Source: Luteolibacter luteus (lineage in GTDB: Bacteria; Verrucomicrobiota; Verrucomicrobiia; Verrucomicrobiales; Akkermansiaceae). From it: a stretch of 64,000 nucleotides of DNA. Position numbers and translations under genes: made by a program. Numbering within the stretch: the stretch's first letter is position 1; each line of letters opens with the position of its first letter. The stretch is taken from positions 4,092,001 to 4,156,000 of the forward strand of contig NZ_CP051774.1 in assembly GCF_012913485.1 (NCBI RefSeq), written 5' to 3'. The notes below the pieces were generated by a model, which saw only the letters and a list, made by a program, of their open reading frames with translations, was not told the origin of the DNA and ran no database searches. Of the stretch, positions 58,625 through 64,000 are shown one piece after another.

Positions 58625-60202
58625 ATGAGCGTTCTTTCTGACAAGCCGGTCCGACTTTACGATACCACCCTGCGCGATGGCACGCAGGGGGAGGGTTTCC
58701 AGCTTTCACTGCTCGACAAGCTGCGCATTGCCGAGCGTCTCGATGCCTTTGGGATTGATTACATCGAAGGCGGCTGGCCGGGCTCGAATCCGAAGGACGT
58801 GGAGTTTTTCCAAGAGGCAAAGAAGCTGAAGCTCGCGCATGCGAAGCTGGCCGCCTTTGGCTCGACGCGCCGTGCGGATACGCCGGTGGAAGAAGATCCA
58901 CAGGTGCGCCTGTTGCTTGAGGCGGAAACGCCGGTGGTGACGATCTTCGGCAAGAGCTGGGAGCTTCACGTGACCGAGGTGCTTCGTACCACGGTGGAAG
59001 AGAACCGGGCGATGATCCGCGATACGGTGGCCTATCTGAAGAAGCACGGCCGCGAAGTAGTCTACGATGCGGAGCATTTCTTCGACGGTTACAAGGATTC
59101 CCCGGAGCATGCGCTGAATGCGCTGAAGGCCGCTGCGGAAGGCGGTGCTGATTGCCTGGTGCTCTGCGATACGAATGGCGGCACGCTGCCAGGGGAGGTG
59201 ATGGAAATCGCCAAGGCCGTTCAAGAGGCCATCCCGGGCGTGCCGATCGGCATCCATACTCACAACGATTGCGAGCTTGGCGTGGCGAACGCCGTCGCCG
59301 CGGTGAAAGCCGGCGCCGTGCAGGTGCAGGGAACGATCAATGGCTACGGCGAGCGCACCGGGAACTGTAACCTGACCTCGGTGATCCCGATTCTTCAGTT
59401 GAAGATGGACCTGAAGGTCGTGCCGGAGTTGGAGAAACTCCGGGATCTCTCGTACTTCGTGGACGATGTCTCGAATAACCCGCACTTCGCGCGTGCGGCG
59501 TTCGTGGGTCGCACTGCTTTCGCCCACAAGGGCGGCATGCACGTGAATGCCGTGCAGAAGCTGGCGCGCAGCTACGAGCACATCGAGCCCGGCTCGGTGG
59601 GCAACGAGCAGAACATCCTGGTCTCCGAGTTGAGCGGCCAATCGAACATCCTGATGAAGGCCGAGCAACTCGGGATCCCTCTCGACAAGGGTTCAGCGGA
59701 GGCGAAGACGGTGCTGCAAAAGGTGAAGGAACTCGAGAACGAGGGCTATGCCTACGAGGCGGCCGGCGGTTCGCTGGAACTCCTGATCCGCCGCGAACTC
59801 GGGCGCTACGAGAAGCCCTTCGAGTTGAAGGAATTCCACACCTCTTTCCGCCAGTATCGCGATGGCCATGAGCCGGTTTGCGAGGCGACGGTGAAACTCT
59901 ACGTCGGTGATACCGGCAAGTACACTGTGGCGGAAGGCCATGGGGTTGTGAATGCCTTGGACAATGCGCTCCGTGAGGCGCTCCTGCCTTTCTATCCGGA
60001 GATCGCGACGGTTTCCCTGGTGGACTACAAGGTGCGCATCATTGATGGCCACGATGCCACCGCGGCGAAGACCCGAGTGCTGATCGTTTCCACCGATGGC
60101 ACCGAGAACTGGGGCACCGTGGGCGTTTCCGAGAATATCATCGAGGCTTCCTGGATCGCGTTGGTGGACGGCATCGATCTCTTTCTCCAGCGCCGGAAGT
60201 AG
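58625..60202 (+). CDS. cimA: (R)-citramalate synthase
   Basis: A 525-residue enzyme of the DRE-TIM superfamily that condenses pyruvate with acetyl-CoA, feeding isoleucine synthesis without threonine. The N-terminal motif LYDTTLRDGTQGEG has the catalytic Arg and the metal Asp. GIHTHNDCELGVANAVAAV gives the two metal His, and GYGERTGNCNLTSVIP is the CimA-type loop. The C-terminal regulatory LeuA dimer domain is complete (ATVKLYVGDTGKYTVAEG). The length and the GYGERTGN wording favour CimA over homocitrate or isopropylmalate synthase. The start at 58625 fits the family. Confidence 0.92.
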   Translation: MSVLSDKPVRLYDTTLRDGTQGEGFQLSLLDKLRIAERLDAFGIDYIEGGWPGSNPKDVEFFQEAKKLKLAHAKLAAFGSTRRADTPVEEDPQVRLLLEAETPVVTIFGKSWELHVTEVLRTTVEENRAMIRDTVAYLKKHGREVVYDAEHFFDGYKDSPEHALNALKAAAEGGADCLVLCDTNGGTLPGEVMEIAKAVQEAIPGVPIGIHTHNDCELGVANAVAAVKAGAVQVQGTINGYGERTGNCNLTSVIPILQLKMDLKVVPELEKLRDLSYFVDDVSNNPHFARAAFVGRTAFAHKGGMHVNAVQKLARSYEHIEPGSVGNEQNILVSELSGQSNILMKAEQLGIPLDKGSAEAKTVLQKVKELENEGYAYEAAGGSLELLIRRELGRYEKPFELKEFHTSFRQYRDGHEPVCEATVKLYVGDTGKYTVAEGHGVVNALDNALREALLPFYPEIATVSLVDYKVRIIDGHDATAAKTRVLIVSTDGTENWGTVGVSENIIEASWIALVDGIDLFLQRRK

Positions 60203-60261
60203 GCGCGGCGATCACCCGATCGGGGCAGTGGGTTGCCCCGGCCGGTCGGATACGCTAGGCC

Positions 60262-61122
60262 ATGCTCATGGAACGCAAGTTGGCGCGACGCGTCTGGCTG
60301 GGGATTGCGGGGGCGGCGGCATTGCTTGCGGCCTGTGCCCAGGACGAGCGACCGATCGTAAAGGATTCCGACCTGCCGGTGGATTCTCCGGTGGATCGGG
60401 ATTTGCCGACGCTGTGGATTGCCGGGGATTCCACGGTACGGAACGGTGGCGTGCAGCGTGGCTGGGGCCAGGACATCGAGCGCTTCGTGGACCGGAAAAA
60501 GATCCATGTGGTGAATCGGGCGATCGGCGGACGTTCCTCACGAACCTTTTTTACCGAAGGTCGCTGGGACAAGATGCTGGCGGAGATGAAAGCGGGAGAT
60601 CTCGTGCTGATTCAGTTCGGCCACAACGATCAGGGGCCTTTGGGGGAAGAGGGGAAGTTCCGCGGGTCAATCAAGGGAATCGGCGAGGAAACGCAGCAGG
60701 TCACGCGCCCCGATGGCGTGGTGGAGACCGTGCATAGCTTTGGATGGTATCTCAGGCACTATGCGCGCACGGCGAAGGAGAAGGGTGCCACCGTGGTGCT
60801 CTGCTCGCCAGTGCCGCACAAGAAGTTCGATGCAGCGGGGAAGTTCGTGGCGGATTGGGCGTTCCTGAAGCCTTGGGTCAAAGCCGCGGCGGAGACGGAG
60901 AAGGTGCTCTACATGGATCTCTGCGGGATTGTCTGTGCGGGATATGCCGCGATGCCCCCCTCGCAGGTCGAGGGCTTCTTTGCAGACAAGGGCACGCACA
61001 CCAATCGGGAGGGTGCCCTCTACAATGCGAGGTGCGTGATCGCGGGATTGAGAGCGCTGCCAGGAAAGCCGGTCGAGCGGTTTCTCAATGAAGAAGGCAG
61101 GGGGATCCAGCTGACCCCTTAG
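60262..61122 (+). CDS. Lipoprotein SGNH esterase, rhamnogalacturonan acetylesterase-like
   Basis: A 286-residue protein with a lipoprotein signal: basic start, hydrophobic helix and lipobox LLAAC at about residues 21-25. SGNH blocks are present: LWIAGDSTVRNG (Ser), AIGGRSSRTF (Gly), FGHNDQG (Asn) and DKGTHTNREGA (Asp/His). The GDSTV and GHNDQ wording matches rhamnogalacturonan acetylesterases that remove acetyl groups from pectin. This suggests plant-polysaccharide use, but no pectinase genes are nearby. Its stop codon overlaps the stop region of the convergent DUF6528-like gene. Confidence 0.88.
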   Translation: MLMERKLARRVWLGIAGAAALLAACAQDERPIVKDSDLPVDSPVDRDLPTLWIAGDSTVRNGGVQRGWGQDIERFVDRKKIHVVNRAIGGRSSRTFFTEGRWDKMLAEMKAGDLVLIQFGHNDQGPLGEEGKFRGSIKGIGEETQQVTRPDGVVETVHSFGWYLRHYARTAKEKGATVVLCSPVPHKKFDAAGKFVADWAFLKPWVKAAAETEKVLYMDLCGIVCAGYAAMPPSQVEGFFADKGTHTNREGALYNARCVIAGLRALPGKPVERFLNEEGRGIQLTP

Positions 61123-61991
61123 TCTTCCGTGATGAACCAGCGTGCCTTGTAGATCTTCTCCCGCTCCAGCGTGATTTTGGCGGCAGGGTTGAGGAGTTCG
61201 ACGAAGTTGGTCCACCAGTTTTCCCCTGAAGCCTGGGTGAGCATGATCCGCCCGGTCTTCGGATGGATGTCGATGCTCTTGGTTTCGACGCGATCCTTGA
61301 GCTCGGAGTCCGGTTTGAATTCGCCCTTGTCGCGATGAAAGCGCCAGACATGAGCATGGGTGGACAAGATCAGTTCCGGGGAGTGAGGAACGGGGCGCAG
61401 GTCGTGGCCATCTTCATCGGGAAGGGGATAGCGCGCCTTTACTTGGAAGGACAAGGGTGGGTCACCTTTCTTCATCTGGCAGAAGAGCAGCTCCTTGAAG
61501 CCGATGGCCCATAGGCCGGTGCGCTCCTCGTCCCAGACGAGCCCGTGTGCGGAGGGGAGAGGGATCTCATGGACGGGCTTTTCGGGCACGGAGGCGTTGA
61601 AGAAGACGATCTTGTTTCCATTCGCGCCGGTGGAGGAGGCGACGGCGATCGCGCCGCTGGGGAGGATCTCGATCGAGTGGGCGTTGGTGACCTTTGCCCA
61701 CCAGAGTGCCTTGCCGGAGGGCATTTCCAGCAAGGCGCAACCGCCGGAGGAGGCACAGACGAGCATGCGCTTGCCGTTATCGATGGCCTTGCACTCGTCC
61801 GTGGTGGCGAAGATTCCTTTGATCGCTTCGGGAAGCTCCGGCCGGTCCTTGGCGCGCCATGACCAGAGCTTGGTCACCGGGGATGCCTTCGGATCGACCT
61901 GATAGACTTCCTCCCCACCGCAAACGGTGATGAGGTCCGCGGCGATTGCCGTGTGGGCCAGGACCAGGGAAGCGAGGAAGCGGAGGATCAT
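61119..61991 (-). CDS. Exported DUF6528-like protein, beta-propeller candidate
   Basis: A 290-residue protein with a signal peptide (MILRFLASLVLAHTAIA). The mature part reads as repeated beta-strand units (LITVCGGEEVYQVDPKA, ATTDECKAIDNGKRMLVCAS, NAHSIEILPSGAIAVASST, SAHGLVWDEERTGLWAIG), like a six-blade propeller. The DECK phrase and spacing resemble the DUF6528 family, an assignment made from memory. The ATG at 61991 gives the signal. The last residues overlap the SGNH gene end by 4 bp. Function is unknown. Confidence 0.75.
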   Translation of the reverse strand: MILRFLASLVLAHTAIAADLITVCGGEEVYQVDPKASPVTKLWSWRAKDRPELPEAIKGIFATTDECKAIDNGKRMLVCASSGGCALLEMPSGKALWWAKVTNAHSIEILPSGAIAVASSTGANGNKIVFFNASVPEKPVHEIPLPSAHGLVWDEERTGLWAIGFKELLFCQMKKGDPPLSFQVKARYPLPDEDGHDLRPVPHSPELILSTHAHVWRFHRDKGEFKPDSELKDRVETKSIDIHPKTGRIMLTQASGENWWTNFVELLNPAAKITLEREKIYKARWFITED

Positions 61992-62089
61992 TTGGCCGGA
62001 TACGGGGCAGGATGTTCTTCCTTTCGGGTGGAAAGGTGACGAAGAAGCCTCTTCTTGAATCGCGGCGGAGAGTTGTTCTGAATTCCCGC

Positions 62090-62647
62090 ATGACCCGCTG
62101 CCCTTGGTTGCCTGCCGATCGCGAACTCTACCGCGAATATCATGACACCGAGTGGGGCGTGGCGTCCTATGACGAGCGCTACCTCTTTGAGATGATCTGC
62201 CTTGAAGGCGCTCAAGCGGGACTTTCGTGGTGGACCGTGCTGCAAAAGCGCGAGCACTACCGGAAGGTCTTTCACAACTTCGTGCCGGAGAAGGTGGCAA
62301 AGATGAAGGATGCGGAACTTGAGAAGCTTGTTCTCGATCCGGGAATCATCCGGCATCGCGGAAAGATCGAAGCAGTGCGGGCAAATGCGAAAGCCTGGCT
62401 CGCACTAAGGGAGCGCGAGGGGGATGCGGTGAAATGGCTTTGGAGTTTTGCCGGCGGGAAGCCGCGTGTGACGTCTCCCAAGACGATGGCAGATATTCAG
62501 ACGAAGACGCCGGAGTCTGATGCGATGAGCAAGGCGCTGCGGAAGGCCGGCTTCAATTTCGTGGGATCCACCACGCTTCATGCCTTCATGCAGGCGGTGG
62601 GCATGGTCAACGATCACACCGTCGATTGCTTCCGCTACAAGAAGTAG
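62090..62647 (+). CDS. tag: DNA-3-methyladenine glycosylase I
   Basis: A 185-residue base-excision-repair enzyme that removes 3-methyladenine. The N-terminal RCPWLPADRELYREYHDTEWG has the zinc Cys and His, and the C-terminal NDHTVDCFRYKK has the second His and Cys of the zinc-snap. The substrate helix ICLEGAQAGLSWWTVLQKRE contains the conserved Glu and Trp. All four zinc ligands are present. The gene is divergent from the DUF6528-like gene with about 100 bp between starts. Confidence 0.95.
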   Translation: MTRCPWLPADRELYREYHDTEWGVASYDERYLFEMICLEGAQAGLSWWTVLQKREHYRKVFHNFVPEKVAKMKDAELEKLVLDPGIIRHRGKIEAVRANAKAWLALREREGDAVKWLWSFAGGKPRVTSPKTMADIQTKTPESDAMSKALRKAGFNFVGSTTLHAFMQAVGMVNDHTVDCFRYKK

Positions 62648-62663
62648 TCTCGCGGATACGAGA

Positions 62664-62689
62664 AAGGCGGCTCCCAGCGGAGCCGCCTT
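62664..62689. terminator. Hairpin between convergent tag and DUF4139-type genes
   Basis: AAGGCGGCTCC (62664-62674) pairs with GGAGCCGCCTT (62679-62689), loop CAGC. The T-run is short on both strands, so it may act as a bidirectional terminator of moderate strength. Confidence 0.6.
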
Positions 62690-62701
62690 CGTGAGATTTC
62701 C

Positions 62702-64000
62702 TTACCAGGAGTAGTGGGCGGTGTAGGTTACCTTCTTCTCTTCGTCCGGTGCGAGTTTCACGATGAACTCGATTTTCTGGGCGTCTTTCTTTTCGTAGTC
62801 CATCGAGTTGTTCTCGATCTTCCAGTTCAGCCAGCGCCAGAGGTGCTCGCGGACGACGATTTCTTTCGGTTCTTTCGAGCGGTTTTTCACGGTGACCTCG
62901 ATGGTTTCCTTTAGCCAATCGGCACGGTCATCGCGTTCGAAGTTGGTGATCTTGCGCTCGCCCACGAGGTCGAAGGCATTGCCGGTGTAGAGTGAGACTT
63001 CCTCGTTCCGCGGAGTGTGATCGATGTTGTTCTCTCCGACGAACTCGAGGTTCCCGTCCTGATCGTCGGAGCGGTAGAAGCGCACGCGTCCTGCGGGGAG
63101 GGGCACGCCGAGGCCATTAGCCTCCTCGTTCTTGAATTCCCAGTAAATGGCCACGTCCTTCGGGAACTCCATGCCTTGGATCGGCTGGGTCTGCGCGGCA
63201 CCGCCTCCGAAGAAACGCATGGAGTTCGGGTCGTAGACGTATCGCTTTACCGCCTTCACGGCGGGCGAGCGCAGGAACTCCACTTGCTTGGTCTCCTTGT
63301 CCCGGATGCTGAGAGGGCGCGGCAGGGTATAGAGGTGGAAGTCATCGAAGGCCTTCTCCTGGACCTTCGCTTCGAATCGATCCGCTGCCATGGCGAGGCC
63401 GCGTGCCATGGGGGCAGCGGGCATCGCCGGCTCGATAATGTTCACGTCTCCGGCGACGAGCTTTACCAGCGCTTTGTCGAAGCCAGTGCCGCTGTTATTT
63501 TCCACGGTGACCCAGCCGGTGAGCGTGACGGTTTCTCCTTTCTCCGGGGCGACCAAATTATAGTCGGCTTCCCAGTTGAAACCGTTGCTGAGGTAAGAGA
63601 GCTGAGCGTCGAACTTGGCGCCATCCTGGCTGCCGAGTTGCCACGATAAGGTGGGGCGGAGGATCGAGTCGTTGCCGAGTGCGGGGAAAAGCGGCTCGCC
63701 GGGAAGTTGGAAACGTAGCTTGCCATCGACCTCGATGATCGGGTCTTGAGGCACGCCTCCGGGAACGTGGCCGGAGCGGATAATCTTGCCCGGCTTCACC
63801 TCCACTTTTCCATCGGGATAGGTGGTGCGGAAGTCGATGACTTGTCCCTCGAAATGGCTCAGCAGGAGTGAGCGGCTGACGGGATCATTCCGGTAGCTCT
63901 GCTCCAGGATCGAAAAGGCAGCCTTGCCTGCGGGATCACGGAGCACCACGGAATCCGGAAGAACCTGGGCAGTGGCGCGGTCGAAGGTCAGGGTGCTTTC
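62702..64000 (-). CDS. DUF4139-domain protein, N-terminal part outside window
   Basis: The last 432 residues of a larger protein; the frame is open to the window end. The visible part has DUF4139 character: SYRNDPVSRSLLLSHFEGQV, SYLSNGFNWEADYNLVAP, VTVENNSGTGFDKALVKLVAGD, then a C-terminal beta domain (ERDDRADWLKETIEVTVKNR, EFIVKLAPDEEKKVTYTAHY). These proteins are usually exported and their function is unknown. The signal peptide and DUF4140-like N-terminus would be upstream, outside this window. Confidence 0.83.
   Translation of the reverse strand, partial: ESTLTFDRATAQVLPDSVVLRDPAGKAAFSILEQSYRNDPVSRSLLLSHFEGQVIDFRTTYPDGKVEVKPGKIIRSGHVPGGVPQDPIIEVDGKLRFQLPGEPLFPALGNDSILRPTLSWQLGSQDGAKFDAQLSYLSNGFNWEADYNLVAPEKGETVTLTGWVTVENNSGTGFDKALVKLVAGDVNIIEPAMPAAPMARGLAMAADRFEAKVQEKAFDDFHLYTLPRPLSIRDKETKQVEFLRSPAVKAVKRYVYDPNSMRFFGGGAAQTQPIQGMEFPKDVAIYWEFKNEEANGLGVPLPAGRVRFYRSDDQDGNLEFVGENNIDHTPRNEEVSLYTGNAFDLVGERKITNFERDDRADWLKETIEVTVKNRSKEPKEIVVREHLWRWLNWKIENNSMDYEKKDAQKIEFIVKLAPDEEKKVTYTAHYSW

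Overview
The window is a high-GC chromosomal segment that most likely comes from a Verrucomicrobiota bacterium of the Luteolibacter/Haloferula/Akkermansiaceae type. The lineage is inferred from gene content: an alternative complex III respiratory cluster, many Sec-exported proteins sharing a Ca-binding plus beta-strand C-terminal module, autotransporter-type beta-strand repeats, and start codons that mostly lack a Shine-Dalgarno sequence. I ran no database search. I see no prophage, insertion sequence, CRISPR array or rRNA. One tRNA (Arg, CCT) is present.

Layout. Bases 1-5.9 kb carry housekeeping genes: the 3' end of fabF overlapping a hotdog thioesterase, rpsU with a clean terminator, bcp, recR, a SAM methyltransferase and lipA. 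A minus-strand group at 5.9-10 kb runs YiiX-like amidase, M20 peptidase, prmC, murA. From 10 to 14 kb are a MauE/DoxX-like membrane protein, two small exported proteins, a GNAT enzyme, pyrF and a metallo-beta-lactamase-fold hydrolase. From 13.9 to 17.2 kb a TetR regulator with a palindromic operator precedes an SGNH hydrolase and a cytochrome P450. From 17.2 to 23.8 kb lie exported proteins: a BspA-type leucine-rich-repeat protein, an acid-phosphatase-like enzyme and a trypsin-like protease with a small membrane partner.

The core is a 17.5-kb respiratory operon (24.0-41.6 kb). It starts just downstream of a CRP/FNR-like palindrome and ends at a strong terminator. The order is ActA-B-C-D-E-F (alternative complex III), a membrane-anchored cytochrome c, a cbb3-like trio (CcoN-, CcoO- and CcoP-like), then an aa3/caa3-type oxidase (CtaD, CtaE, subunit IV, two small membrane proteins, CtaC). 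ActABCDEF would oxidise quinol and pass electrons through c-type cytochromes to the CuA site of CtaC and the haem/CuB site of CtaD. The cbb3-like trio is the strangest part. Its CcoN has lost every histidine and the tyrosine expected for the oxygen-reducing centre, and its CcoO has Cys where the axial Met of the haem is expected. It looks like a repurposed oxidase scaffold between two working complexes. CtaE carries a soluble insertion of about 350 residues.

From 41.8 to 43.3 kb are two adjacent Sec-exported proteins that resemble the Hcp tube protein of type VI secretion, with no secretion machinery nearby. From 43.4 to 49.7 kb are a DUF418 protein, a VOC protein, a DUF4870 protein, a P-loop kinase-like protein, and a three-gene envelope-glycolipid operon (LpxL-GT9-like fusion, ELM1-like, GT4). 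From 49.7 to 57 kb are tRNA-Arg, an FG-GAP repeat protein, a LytS/LytTR two-component pair and a beta-strand-repeat surface protein. The last 7 kb hold two uncharacterised genes, cimA, a pectin-acetylesterase-like SGNH lipoprotein, a DUF6528-like beta-propeller candidate, tag and a DUF4139-type protein cut by the window end.
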